From Caldilineaceae bacterium (GTDB lineage Bacteria > Chloroflexota > Anaerolineae > Caldilineales > Caldilineaceae): DNA of 16,257 nt. Under the pieces are notes generated by a model. That model was not told the origin of the DNA. It did no database searches and saw nothing but the letters and a program-made list of their open reading frames with translations. Shown here piece by piece: positions 7,787 through 15,288 of the stretch. The position numbers and the translations under genes are program-made. Positions within the stretch are counted from its first letter, which is position 1. Each line of letters starts with the position of its first letter. Where the stretch lies: assembly GCA_026645635.1 (NCBI GenBank), contig JAPKMV010000012.1, positions 1-16,257 on the forward strand, read 5' to 3'.

Positions 7787-10700
7787 TCACTCAACACGCG
7801 GTACGAAGCACATTTCCTCCGGCGCAAGCGGGGGATGGTCGGTGCCGAAGTGGTCGGTCACTTGCCAGGTGATGGTCTCACGGTCGAAGATGGTCTGCAC
7901 GGCTGCACAGGCGGCGGCCGGATCGCCCTCGGCCTGGAAGGCGGCCAGCCACTCGGCGCCGGCGGCGGCGAATGGATTCTCGGCGTCTGCGGCGGTCAGT
8001 TCATCCAGCACGGTCTGGGCGGCGGGCACGGAGCCGCTGAGCGCCTCGGTCTGCATCAACCGGAAGGCCGCCTGCCCGCGCAGAATGCGCAGCTCTTCGC
8101 TGGCGGGGATGCCGTAGATGCTGCATGCGCGCAGGTCATCGTCCAGGGCAGCGCGGTAGAGCGCGGCGGCCGGCGCGTAGCCTAGCACATCCGCCGCTTG
8201 CAGCGCCACATTCGCCTCGACGAGGCGCAGCCCCAGACAGTCATTGCCGCTGGCCTCACGGTCATAGCTCCAGGTGATGCGGCGGAAACGCTCGCCGTCG
8301 AGGGTGCGCCAAATCTCTGTGTGGGGCGTCTCGATGCCGCCTGCCCGGGTGCCGCTCACGCCGCCTTCCAGCACCAACTGCTTGCCGACACCCGCCGCAC
8401 CTTCCGGCAACTCCTCGATCCGCACCTCGCCCTCGGCGATAAAGGCGCCTGGCGCGTCGATGCGCACGTACTCGTCTGCGGCTGCGTCCCAGGTGATGAT
8501 GCGCATCTCGGCCAGACAGGCCGTGCCACAACTCGCCACGGTGTAGATCAAGTCGGGCTGGCCGTCGCCGTTTACGTCGTCGCCTGCGACCACCTGCGGC
8601 TGGCCGAGGATATCAGGGGAATAGACCAGTTCATAGGCGCCGTCCACCTGGCCGTGGTAGATGAGCAGCGCGCCCTGGACGCCGCCGGGGCCATAACCGA
8701 GATCGCTGATCAGGGTGGGCAGGAAAAGCGCGTCGCCCACGCCATCGCCGTCAAGGTCTTGCAGGAGCAGGCCGCCGCGCTCGTCGTTCATGCCGTCGCA
8801 CAGCCGCAGCCAGGTCTCGACGATCAGCGCGTCGCCGCCGGTCACGGCCAACACGTCGGGCAGCACGGTGGCATAGCCGCTGAGATTCGCCGGACAGGCC
8901 GGCAACTCGCCTGCGGCGCCGGGCAGATCGGGCACCGCCACTGCGGGCAGGTCGTTCGGCGCCAACGTCGCTTCAGGTTCGGGCGTGGCCGTCGGCGTTG
9001 CTTCCGGCTCGGCGGGGGCGGTTTCCGCCAGCGGTGCGGGTGTGATGTCGAGCACCGGGCAGAGGTCTGCCGCACCAAAGGTTGGGTTGGCGTAGCCGTA
9101 ATCCGACAGGCTTTCGTAGGTCGCCGGGTTGGCTTCGGCGAAGGCGGTGGCCGCCGCGCAGGCATCTATCACATTGCCGGTGGCGTTGAATGCTTCGAGC
9201 CAGGCCAGCCCCAGCGCCGTAAATTCGGCGTCGGGGTAGGCGGCGATCAGTTGGTCGATGTTCTCCGCCGCGCCTGTGGCGTCGCCCGCGTACGCGCTAA
9301 TCACGGCGAGCCGGAAGAGGCTGAAGCTCTTCAACTCATCGAGTTCGTCGGTGCGCTGCCAGCACTTGGTGAGCAGCCGGTTTGTGACTGCCTCGGTGTA
9401 GAGTTCGCGGGCAGCGTCGAAACCGTCCGTGGGCGCCGCGGCCAACGCGTCGTTGGCGTCGAGCACCTTGTGATAGAGACAGTTGCTCGTCTCATAGGTG
9501 CGTTCAAGGAGGGTGTAGGGCGCGCCGTCGATGCTGCCCCAGATTTCGGCGCGAGAGCGCTGCGGGCCGGCGCCGACGCTGCCGTAGACGCCGCCCTGAA
9601 GCACGATCTCCCTGCCCTGGCCGTCGGCGTCGATCTCCGGCAGTTCGATCTCACCGTAGGCCATGGTGATGGTGGCGTCGGTCCAGTCGAGCCAGCTTTC
9701 GCCGTTCCAACTGCGCACGTAGACGGTGTCGAAACAAGTGCTGGCGCCACAGGTGGTGTCCACCCAGACGATGTCGGGCTGGTCGTCGGCGTTGAGGTCC
9801 GCCGTGGTCAAGATGCGCACCTGGCCGGCAGGGCGCGCCTGGAAGGTCAACGCCAGGCCGTCGTCGCCCGCAACGAAGATCAACATCTCCGTGTCCGGTG
9901 CGGCTGCGTCGGAGCGCGGGTTGACCAGCTTGAGCACCAGATCAGCGCGGTTGTCGCCGGTGACATCCTCGGTGAGGGTTTGCTCGCCGTCGAGCGCCTG
10001 GCAGTCGGTCAGGAAGGCCAGTGCAGCATCGACGTCGCCGCCCGCCAACAATTCTTCGACCAGGGCCGGGTAGGCGGCAAAGAGTTCTGGGCAGAGGGGG
10101 CCAGCTTCGACCGTTGGCTCTTCTTCCGGCGCGGCGGTTGCCTCTTCCTCTGGCGTCTCAGTCGCCGCGGCTGTGGGTTCTTCGGTGACAGCTTCGGTGG
10201 CTTCTGCTTCGGGCGCTGTCGTTGGCTCTGCTGTCAGCTCTTCCTCCGGCGTCTCCGTCGCGACGGGTTCATCGGCGGCGGCGGCGGGCGTGGGCGGTGT
10301 GGGCGTCGCCGCGGCGGTGGTCGTCGTGGCAGGTGCGGCGCTGACCGCCGTGTTCGGGATGACGAGCTGCTCGCCGCGATAGAGCACCAACCCATTGCGG
10401 ATTGCCTGCGGGTTGGCTGCGCGCAGCGTGGCGGCGGGAATGCCCAGCTTCTGGGCGATGCTGTTCCACGACTCGCCGGCGCCGACAACGTAGATCGTCG
10501 TGGCGCCGGGTGTGCTGTCCGGCGCGGCTGCCGACCCAGGGATGCGCAGCGTCTCGCCGACGAGCAGATAGGCGGTGGTGCGCACAGCCTGCGGATTGGC
10601 TGCCTGCAATTCGGCGATGGTGAAGCCGGTGCGCGCCGCCAAGCTCGACCAGGAATCTCCCACCTTGACGACATAGTCGTAGCCGGTGTCGCCGCTTTCC

Positions 10701-10837
10701 GCAGTCGCTGCGGTGGGGGATGCAGGCGTCGCCGTCTGCGCTTGTGGCGCAGCGTAACTGGCCATCGGGTGTGACAAAATCAGCCCTGCAAGCACAAGGC
10801 TGCAGAACGCAAGCAGTGGGCGATAAGACCGTTGCAT
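7787..10837 (-). CDS. Secreted two-LysM protein with duplicated eight-cysteine FG-GAP-like module
   Basis: 1016 residues from the ATG at 10837, chosen because GGAGGAAT precedes it and a signal peptide follows (about 1-30, ending ASYAA). LysM 1 spans about 53-100 and LysM 2 about 114-161, so peptidoglycan or glycan binding is expected. A Thr/Pro/Glu linker (about 165-245) leads to module A (249-593) and, after a second linker (about 597-645), module B (648-1010). Each module has DxDxDGxxD-type calcium loops (291-299 and 347-355; 694-702 and 754-762), an EIVLQGGVYG/QLVLEGGVSG strand, an AEIW/TEIW strand and a helical tail. Eight cysteines lie in register in both. Function is unknown; a cell-wall-attached extracytoplasmic protein is inferred. 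It follows the DUF3048 lipoprotein gene by 77 bases and ends exactly at a hairpin repeat. Confidence 0.9.
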   Translation of the reverse strand: MQRSYRPLLAFCSLVLAGLILSHPMASYAAPQAQTATPASPTAATAESGDTGYDYVVKVGDSWSSLAARTGFTIAELQAANPQAVRTTAYLLVGETLRIPGSAAAPDSTPGATTIYVVGAGESWNSIAQKLGIPAATLRAANPQAIRNGLVLYRGEQLVIPNTAVSAAPATTTTAAATPTPPTPAAAADEPVATETPEEELTAEPTTAPEAEATEAVTEEPTAAATETPEEEATAAPEEEPTVEAGPLCPELFAAYPALVEELLAGGDVDAALAFLTDCQALDGEQTLTEDVTGDNRADLVLKLVNPRSDAAAPDTEMLIFVAGDDGLALTFQARPAGQVRILTTADLNADDQPDIVWVDTTCGASTCFDTVYVRSWNGESWLDWTDATITMAYGEIELPEIDADGQGREIVLQGGVYGSVGAGPQRSRAEIWGSIDGAPYTLLERTYETSNCLYHKVLDANDALAAAPTDGFDAARELYTEAVTNRLLTKCWQRTDELDELKSFSLFRLAVISAYAGDATGAAENIDQLIAAYPDAEFTALGLAWLEAFNATGNVIDACAAATAFAEANPATYESLSDYGYANPTFGAADLCPVLDITPAPLAETAPAEPEATPTATPEPEATLAPNDLPAVAVPDLPGAAGELPACPANLSGYATVLPDVLAVTGGDALIVETWLRLCDGMNDERGGLLLQDLDGDGVGDALFLPTLISDLGYGPGGVQGALLIYHGQVDGAYELVYSPDILGQPQVVAGDDVNGDGQPDLIYTVASCGTACLAEMRIITWDAAADEYVRIDAPGAFIAEGEVRIEELPEGAAGVGKQLVLEGGVSGTRAGGIETPHTEIWRTLDGERFRRITWSYDREASGNDCLGLRLVEANVALQAADVLGYAPAAALYRAALDDDLRACSIYGIPASEELRILRGQAAFRLMQTEALSGSVPAAQTVLDELTAADAENPFAAAGAEWLAAFQAEGDPAAACAAVQTIFDRETITWQVTDHFGTDHPPLAPEEMCFVPRVE

Positions 10838-10914
10838 GCCGGATTCCTCCCTGTCATTCACTGGCGGATGGAACGGAGCGGTGCGTTGGCCCAAGCGCGC
10901 CGCAAACCAACCAA

Positions 10915-12051
10915 CTATTGATAACTGATATCGGGGATCTGCTGCACAGCCTGGAGCCAACTCTGGCCGGGCTTCAACCCGATGGGCTGTTCGCCGGGGC
11001 CGAGGAAGCGCGGCGGCGTCTCCTGGTTGGCGCGCCAGGTGCCTTCGTAGACTTTGCCGTCGCGGAAGAGGCGCAGATCGCCAAACTCTGCCAATTTGAC
11101 GTTGACGCCCTTCGTGCCCAACGAGTCCTCCACGATGTCGGTCAACTCGTGCACGGCCGACTGGACGATGACGTTGGCCGCAACGATGGGCTGGTTGGTG
11201 GCCGGGTCGAACTGCTGCTGGCCGCCCTGGAAGCGGAGATAGCCGCCCTGCGCCGGGTCGTAGCGCCACTCGACGCTGTTGCCGCCGGGGTAGGGGATGG
11301 CGATCACCGTCGCGTCGCCTGCGGCAAAGGCCGGCGGTTCGTCGCTAAAGGTGAACCCGGGTTTGTCCCAGTCCAGCGTGATGCCCTGGTCGACCAGCCA
11401 TTGGCGGGCGCCGTCGGTGCGCGCCTGCATCCGCGTGCGGTAGTCGCTGCCCAGGCTCATGAAGTAGCGGTTGTTCGACGGATCGTCGATATCGGCGTCC
11501 AGGTAGGGGAAACCGACTTCGTTCTTGAGCAGGTAGCGGATGGCGTCGCTGCCGCCGGAGCAGGCCAACATGCCGCCAAACATCTGCACCATCCAGATAT
11601 TGGGGTAGCGGGCGGAGCGCACCGGGCCGACCCGTTCGGCGTCGCGGCTCTGGTACATGGCGGTCAGCCGCGTCATCGAGAAGCCGTCGACGATGTACTC
11701 GTAGACAAAGTCGGCCTGGCTGAGACCCCAGTGCGCGCTGCGCCCGATGGCGTCGTTGTTGACGCAAATAAAGACCGGCGGCCGCGTCAGCTTGGCGGGG
11801 TCATCCACCGGCAGACCGGTGTAGCGCGCCACATTGCCGGGCGTGGCCGTGGGTTCCGGCGGCAGGGGCGTCGGCGTGGCCAGCGCCAGCACCGGTTCCG
11901 GCGTGGGCGGTTCCGGCGTCGCGGTGGGCTGTGCGCCCGCGGCCATAGGCGTCTTGGTCGGCGTGGGCGTGGGCGCAACCTGCGCGCCGCAGCCAGCCAC
12001 GACCAGCGAGAAAATCAACAAAACAAAGAGAAAGGGTGCGCTGCGTACCAT
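10915..12051 (-). CDS. DUF3048 (YerB-like) lipoprotein
   Basis: 378 residues with a lipoprotein signal: a hydrophobic stretch, then LVVAG-Cys21, so it should be lipidated and anchored outside the membrane. A TPTPT/PEP-rich linker (about 26-72) separates the anchor from the DUF3048 domain. Diagnostic segments are YTGLPVDDP (77-85), RPPVFICVNND (90-100), GLSQADFVYEYIVDG (109-123) and ERVGPVRSARY (139-149). The C-terminal part carries the second YerB-type region, with YRTRMQARTDGARQWL and VIVQSAVHELTD. The family's function is not established. Start at ATG 12051; no strong ribosome binding site is seen. It probably shares a transcript with the LysM protein gene downstream. Both are extracytoplasmic, which suggests a cell-envelope role, but this is inference. 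Confidence 0.92.
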   Translation of the reverse strand: MVRSAPFLFVLLIFSLVVAGCGAQVAPTPTPTKTPMAAGAQPTATPEPPTPEPVLALATPTPLPPEPTATPGNVARYTGLPVDDPAKLTRPPVFICVNNDAIGRSAHWGLSQADFVYEYIVDGFSMTRLTAMYQSRDAERVGPVRSARYPNIWMVQMFGGMLACSGGSDAIRYLLKNEVGFPYLDADIDDPSNNRYFMSLGSDYRTRMQARTDGARQWLVDQGITLDWDKPGFTFSDEPPAFAAGDATVIAIPYPGGNSVEWRYDPAQGGYLRFQGGQQQFDPATNQPIVAANVIVQSAVHELTDIVEDSLGTKGVNVKLAEFGDLRLFRDGKVYEGTWRANQETPPRFLGPGEQPIGLKPGQSWLQAVQQIPDISYQ

Positions 12052-12099
12052 GATCGATCCAGTGTCCTACCTTCAACGAAGATGAAATAACCCAATCTC

Positions 12100-12163
12100 C
12101 AATCTCTCAATCTCTAATCTCCAATCTCGATTCTGAGATTGGAGATTAGAGATTGAGAGATTG
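12100..12163. repeat. Perfect 29-bp hairpin of heptamers (gagattg/gagatta) after the aminotransferase gene
   Basis: Bases 12100-12128 and 12135-12163 are exact reverse complements, 29 of 29, around a 6-base loop gattct. Both arms consist of 7-8 base units such as aatctcc, aatctct on one side and gagattg, gagatta, gagattg on the other. On plus it is followed by TTTTT (12169-12173). On minus, the coding direction here, it begins a few bases after the aminotransferase stop and is followed by GGAGATTGGGTTATTTC. It probably separates proA-aminotransferase from the DUF3048-LysM pair as a terminator or stability element. Confidence 0.9.
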
Positions 12164-12173
12164 AGAGATTTTT

Positions 12174-13031
12174 CTACGCCAATATCTTTGCCGTCTCGGC
12201 GGCGACGTACTGCTTGAATGCGGCTGCCAACCGCTGCGTGCGCAGGCCAGGACGCCCTATGCCGATCACCATGTCGTCCACGCCGACGATGGGCATGACT
12301 TCCTTGGTCGTGCTCGTGATGAAGGCTTCGTCATATTGGCCCAGGTCGGCGTAATGCAGCGGCCCCATGACCACCTCGAACATGTCGCCGGCGATCTCCA
12401 GCACCACGTCGCGGGTGACGCCCGCAAGCACTTCGTGCACCGGCGTGATCAGTTGATCGCCGCGGAAGACGAAGAAGTTGGAAGTCGTGCACTCGGTGAC
12501 TTCGCCCGCGGGCGTGCGATAGAGCGCCTCGACCGCACCCGCCGCCCGGGCGCGCTTCTGGCCAAGCACGCCGGTGATGTAATTGAGGCTTTTCACATCG
12601 GGCATAAAGCGGGCATAGTCCACCGTGATCAGCCGTCCGCCGGTCGTGTAGGTTTCCGCCGGATATGGGCGCACCGGCGCCAGGATGACGGCCAGGCTTG
12701 GCTTCTCTTCCGGCAGCAAAAAATTGGCGGAGGCGCCGCCGGTCAGCACCAGGCGCACCGTCACATCATGCGGGTGGCCGTTGCGCGCCAGCGTCGCGTG
12801 GACGATTTCTTCCAACTCTGCCAGCGACCAGGGCAGCGACACCTCGATGCGCGCGGCGGACTGGCGCAGCCGCTCCAGGTGCGGGCGCAGCGCAAAGGGC
12901 GCCGGGCCGTAGGTGCGCAGCACGTCGAACACCCCGTAGCCGCGCACGATGCCGAGATCGTTGAGCGCGAACGACGCTGCGCTGGCTGGGACAAAATCAC
13001 CGTTTACGTAGTAGACCAATTCCGTGTTCAT
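12174..13031 (-). CDS. Class-IV PLP aminotransferase (D-amino-acid/branched-chain type)
   Basis: Fold type IV PLP enzyme that exchanges an amino group between an amino acid and a 2-oxo acid; cytoplasmic. 285 residues from the ATG at 13031, the usual size for D-alanine or branched-chain aminotransferases and aminodeoxychorismate lyases. VNGDFVPASAASFALNDLGIVRGYGVFD (9-36) is the N-terminal signature. Lys147 in DVKSLNYI is the Schiff-base lysine. Glu180 in EVTECTTSNFF contacts the PLP ring. Which substrate it prefers cannot be settled; the KSLNYI context resembles D-amino-acid/branched-chain members. The frame stays open upstream to 13130, but that is intergenic repeat sequence, so it was rejected. 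It lies 102 bases downstream of proA in the same direction and its stop touches the 29-bp hairpin. Confidence 0.9.
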   Translation of the reverse strand: MNTELVYYVNGDFVPASAASFALNDLGIVRGYGVFDVLRTYGPAPFALRPHLERLRQSAARIEVSLPWSLAELEEIVHATLARNGHPHDVTVRLVLTGGASANFLLPEEKPSLAVILAPVRPYPAETYTTGGRLITVDYARFMPDVKSLNYITGVLGQKRARAAGAVEALYRTPAGEVTECTTSNFFVFRGDQLITPVHEVLAGVTRDVVLEIAGDMFEVVMGPLHYADLGQYDEAFITSTTKEVMPIVGVDDMVIGIGRPGLRTQRLAAAFKQYVAAETAKILA

Positions 13032-13067
13032 AGTTTCCCGCGTCGCCGCTTGACGACGCCTCTTGTA

Positions 13068-13126
13068 ACTCGCCCCTCCCTTACGGTCAGGGTTCGGATG
13101 ATGGCGCCCCTCGCCCCTCGCTCCCC
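13068..13126. repeat. Low-complexity cgcccctc repeats between proA and the aminotransferase gene
   Basis: On plus: actcgcccctccc at 13068-13080, then gcccctc, gcccctc, gctcccc at 13106-13126. Read on minus the units are gaggggc, the same as inside the GNAT gene; 17 bases (13105-13121) are identical to 6354-6370 in reverse complement. A small CCCT/AGGG stem sits in the middle. The array starts 7 bases after the proA stop. A 6-bp hairpin GCGTCG/CGACGC (13040-13045 with 13054-13059) lies just before the aminotransferase ATG and could affect its translation. Confidence 0.65.
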
Positions 13127-13133
13127 GCAACTC

Positions 13134-14447
13134 CTACGGCCGCACGTGCCAATCGCCCAGGCAGACCCACTTGTACGTCGTGAGTTCTTCCAGCCCCATC
13201 GGTCCACGGGCGTGAAGTTTCTGGGTGCTCACCGCCACCTCGGCGCCCAGCCCGAATTGACCGCCGTCGTTGAAGCGCGTGCTGGCATTGACAAAGACCG
13301 CCGACGAGTTGATCGCATCCACAAACCGATTGGCGTTGCGCCAGTCATTGGTCAAGATGCCGTCGGAGTGCTCCGAACCATGATCGTAGATATGCTGGAT
13401 CGCCTCTTCGACGTCGGCTACGATCTTCACGCCGAGAATCAGCGCCATCCACTCGGTGTCGAAATCTTCCGGGCCGGCTTCCACCACAGCCGCGCCGTGT
13501 CCATCCTGGGCAAGGATGGCAAGTGCGGGGCCGGTGGCGCGCAGCTCGACTTTGTGCCGGGCAAGATGCGCCGCCAGGCGAGGCAGGAAATCACTGGCGA
13601 CGGCGCGATGCACAAGCACGGTGTCCACCGTGTTGCAGACGCTGGGGCGCTGCACCTTGGCGTTCTCGATCACCGTGAGCGAGCGCTCCAGGTCGGCGCT
13701 GGCGTCCACAAAGAGATGGCAAACGCCGATGCCGCCGGTGATGACGGGGATCGTTGCCTGGTCGCGGCAGAGCTTGTGCAGCGCAGCGCCCCCGCGCGGG
13801 ATGATCATGTCCACGTACTTGTCGAGGCGCAGCAGCGCGGTGACCAGGCTGCGGTCCGGGTTGGCGATATATTGAACGGCGGCGCCGGGAAAGTCGACCC
13901 GCGCCAACGCAGCCTGGATCACCGCAACGAGCGCCAGGTTGCTTTGCAGCGTCTCGGTGCCGCCGCGCAGGATCGCAGCATTGCCGGTCTTCAGGCAGAG
14001 GGCGGCGACATCGATGGTCACGTTGGGCCGCGCTTCGTAGATCACGCCGATCACGCCGATGGGGATGCGGCGCTTGCTCAGACGCAGCCCGTTGGGCAGC
14101 AGGCGGCTCTCGAACTCGCCGCCCACCGGGTCGGGCAGTTCGGCCACGCGCCGCGTGTCCGCGGCCAGCGCAGCGATGCGCCCGGGGTTGAGCATCAGCC
14201 GGTCGAGCAGCGCGTCGCTCAGCCCCTTGGCGCGGCCGTTGTCGAGGTCGATGGCATTTTGGGCGATGAGATAGTCCGCCTGCGCCTCGATCTCGTCGGC
14301 AATGGCAAGCAGCGCCCGGTTCTTGACCGCCGCCGGGAGGACAGCCAGTTGGCGTGCGACGTTCTTTGCCGCCTTGCCGATGTCATCGATGGTGGGCGTC
14401 AATGCAGAGTCGGGCGCGTTGTCCATCTGCGTTGCTGTCTGTTTCAT
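13134..14447 (-). CDS. proA: Gamma-glutamyl phosphate reductase (ProA)
   Basis: NADPH-dependent reduction of glutamate 5-phosphate to glutamate 5-semialdehyde, the second step of proline synthesis; aldehyde-dehydrogenase fold, cytoplasmic. 437 residues from the ATG at 14447, a little over the usual 415-420 because of an N-terminal extension. Family segments: [30 protein letters not shown] (from 128), [10 protein letters not shown] (211-220), and [16 protein letters not shown] with the catalytic Cys271. The ATG is preferred over the in-frame GTG at 14459 because GGAGAGGACG sits directly before the ATG. No proB neighbours it; the next gene in the same direction is the class-IV aminotransferase. 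The upstream region has an 18-bp dyad that may be an operator. Confidence 0.96.
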   Translation of the reverse strand: MKQTATQMDNAPDSALTPTIDDIGKAAKNVARQLAVLPAAVKNRALLAIADEIEAQADYLIAQNAIDLDNGRAKGLSDALLDRLMLNPGRIAALAADTRRVAELPDPVGGEFESRLLPNGLRLSKRRIPIGVIGVIYEARPNVTIDVAALCLKTGNAAILRGGTETLQSNLALVAVIQAALARVDFPGAAVQYIANPDRSLVTALLRLDKYVDMIIPRGGAALHKLCRDQATIPVITGGIGVCHLFVDASADLERSLTVIENAKVQRPSVCNTVDTVLVHRAVASDFLPRLAAHLARHKVELRATGPALAILAQDGHGAAVVEAGPEDFDTEWMALILGVKIVADVEEAIQHIYDHGSEHSDGILTNDWRNANRFVDAINSSAVFVNASTRFNDGGQFGLGAEVAVSTQKLHARGPMGLEELTTYKWVCLGDWHVRP

Positions 14448-14508
14448 CGTCCTCTCCACTCATCCCGCACAGCCATGAAGTTCGCCCAATTCCAGTTCGT
14501 AAAACATA

Positions 14509-14535
14509 AGTGCGTCATGGCGCACTACTTTACCA
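14509..14535 (-). promoter_or_regulatory. Candidate proA promoter (extended -10) abutted by an 18-bp dyad operator
   Basis: Minus strand TGGTAAAGT (14535-14527) looks like an extended -10 (TGnTAAAGT). It is immediately followed by the dyad AGTGCGTCATGGCGCACT (14509-14526 on plus), in which 8 of 9 base pairs are symmetrical about a central CATG. The dyad would cover the transcription start, a typical repressor position. No convincing -35 is seen. Alternatively the dyad is a hairpin at the 5' end of the mRNA. Confidence 0.4.
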
Positions 14536-14614
14536 CAAAGTCTGGCCAGCGCCATACAAACCAGAGACCAACGGGGATAAGTTTCAAAATGACATAGGAT
14601 TTAGTTGTAGGTGG

Positions 14615-14679
14615 TGACAGGAAACTGAAAGGATAAGACAGATGGAATTCTGCTAAGATGCTGACAGGAGAGTGAAGGT
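14615..14679 (+). promoter_or_regulatory. Candidate promoter of the SdrD_B-like gene with flanking direct repeats
   Basis: TGCTAAGAT at 14651-14659 resembles an extended -10 (TGnTAAGAT) 36 bases before the ATG at 14696. Two related 18-base segments flank it: TGACAGGA-AACTGAAAGG (14615-14632) and TGACAGGA-GAGTGAAGGT (14662-14679), 47 bases apart and matching at about 14 of 18 positions. TGACATAGGA at 14590 may be a third, weaker copy. The rest of the 248-base gap between proA and this gene shows nothing else recognisable apart from the proA-side dyad. Regulatory function is inferred. Confidence 0.35.
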
Positions 14680-14695
14680 AAGCGGAGGCAACGAG

Positions 14696-15139
14696 ATGAA
14701 ACGATTTTTGGTTCTACTCACAGCAATTATCCTGATGCAAAGTGTCTTGTTCAGCATGACGGCCACTGTTGTATTCGCACAGGAAATTCAAGCCACCGCC
14801 TTCGTCTCCGGCGCCGTCTACCGTGATGCCAACGAGAATGGGATGGCCGAGCCGAACGAACAGAATCTCGCGGGCGCCGTCGTCACTGTGCGGGCGGTCG
14901 ATGGGACGCTTTACACCGCCATCACCAACGAATACGGTTTTTATCTCGTCAACAACCTGCCGCAGGGCGACTACCAGGTGTGGGCCTTGGATGCCAACGG
15001 CAATCGCACGGGTGAAGTCGCTGTTTCTTTGGGCGAAGTGAATGCAGCGGTTGCGCTCGACCTGGGTGTTATCGACAATTCGGACGATGTTGAACTCACC
15101 GCAATCCGCCAGGTTTTTATCCCGATGGTCAACCGGTAG
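14696..15139 (+). CDS. Small secreted SdrD_B-like (Ig-fold) protein
   Basis: 147 residues. The signal peptide is about 1-28 (MKRFLVLLTAIILM then ...TATVVFA, cleavage before QE). One SdrD_B/carboxypeptidase-regulatory-like beta-sandwich repeat follows at about 36-122, with the calcium-type loop YRDANENGMAEPNE (42-55), GAVVTVRAVDG (60-70), TNEYGFYLVNNLPQGDYQVWA (77-97) and a final strand. The protein ends QVFIPMVNR. I chose the ATG at 14696 because GGAGG lies 7 bases upstream and the signal peptide starts there; an in-frame GTG at 14672 would give an untypical charged leader. It probably acts outside the cell as a structural or adhesive domain. It is a single-gene unit with its own promoter candidate and terminator. 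Confidence 0.88.
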   Translation: MKRFLVLLTAIILMQSVLFSMTATVVFAQEIQATAFVSGAVYRDANENGMAEPNEQNLAGAVVTVRAVDGTLYTAITNEYGFYLVNNLPQGDYQVWALDANGNRTGEVAVSLGEVNAAVALDLGVIDNSDDVELTAIRQVFIPMVNR

Positions 15140-15158
15140 GATGATTTGAAGCGAATGT

Positions 15159-15180
15159 CAGTGCCGAATACTCGGCGCTG
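15159..15180. other. Hairpin downstream of the SdrD_B-like gene
   Basis: CAGTGCCGA (15159-15167) and TCGGCGCTG (15172-15180) form a 9-bp stem with one G-T wobble and a 4-base loop. It starts 20 bases after the stop codon and lacks a U-tract, so it is more likely an mRNA 3'-end stabilising hairpin than the terminator, which follows at 15217. Confidence 0.5.
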
Positions 15181-15216
15181 TGCCTGATCAGTTGCCTCTC
15201 CTTTACTCTGCAGAAG

Positions 15217-15240
15217 CTCCGCCGCCAAAGCGGAGTTTTT
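15217..15240 (+). terminator. Intrinsic terminator of the SdrD_B-like gene
   Basis: CTCCGC (15217-15222), 7-base loop, GCGGAG (15230-15235), then TTTTTGCTTTC. A textbook rho-independent terminator in the plus direction, 78 bases after the stop codon. Confidence 0.85.
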
Positions 15241-15288
15241 GCTTTCTATCGCCCATCTCTTGCAGGTTCATCCACCGCAGCGCTTCAG

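Noticed and set aside
8198..10774. 858-codon open frame on plus, antisense to the LysM protein gene
   Set aside because: It mirrors the GC-rich codon pattern of the real gene; its translation is Arg/Gly/Cys-rich with no domain, while the minus strand encodes signal peptide, LysM domains and a cysteine-conserved duplication.
10804..10804. Lipobox at Cys12 of the LysM protein
   Set aside because: The context LLAFCSLVLAG lies inside the hydrophobic core and lacks the small residue pattern before Cys; a standard cleavable signal ending ASYAA fits better.
10838..11269. Upstream start for the LysM protein overlapping the DUF3048 gene
   Set aside because: GGAGGAAT plus a signal peptide at 10837 identify the true start; the extension is out-of-frame shadow of DUF3048.
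13032..13130. Longer aminotransferase start at 13130
   Set aside because: The added residues are Arg/Gly-rich repeat translation; the family N-terminus is MNTELVYYVNG.
12336..14597. 753-codon open frame on plus across proA and the aminotransferase gene
   Set aside because: It is antisense to two enzymes with intact catalytic motifs; the His/Arg/Gly-rich translation is a shadow.
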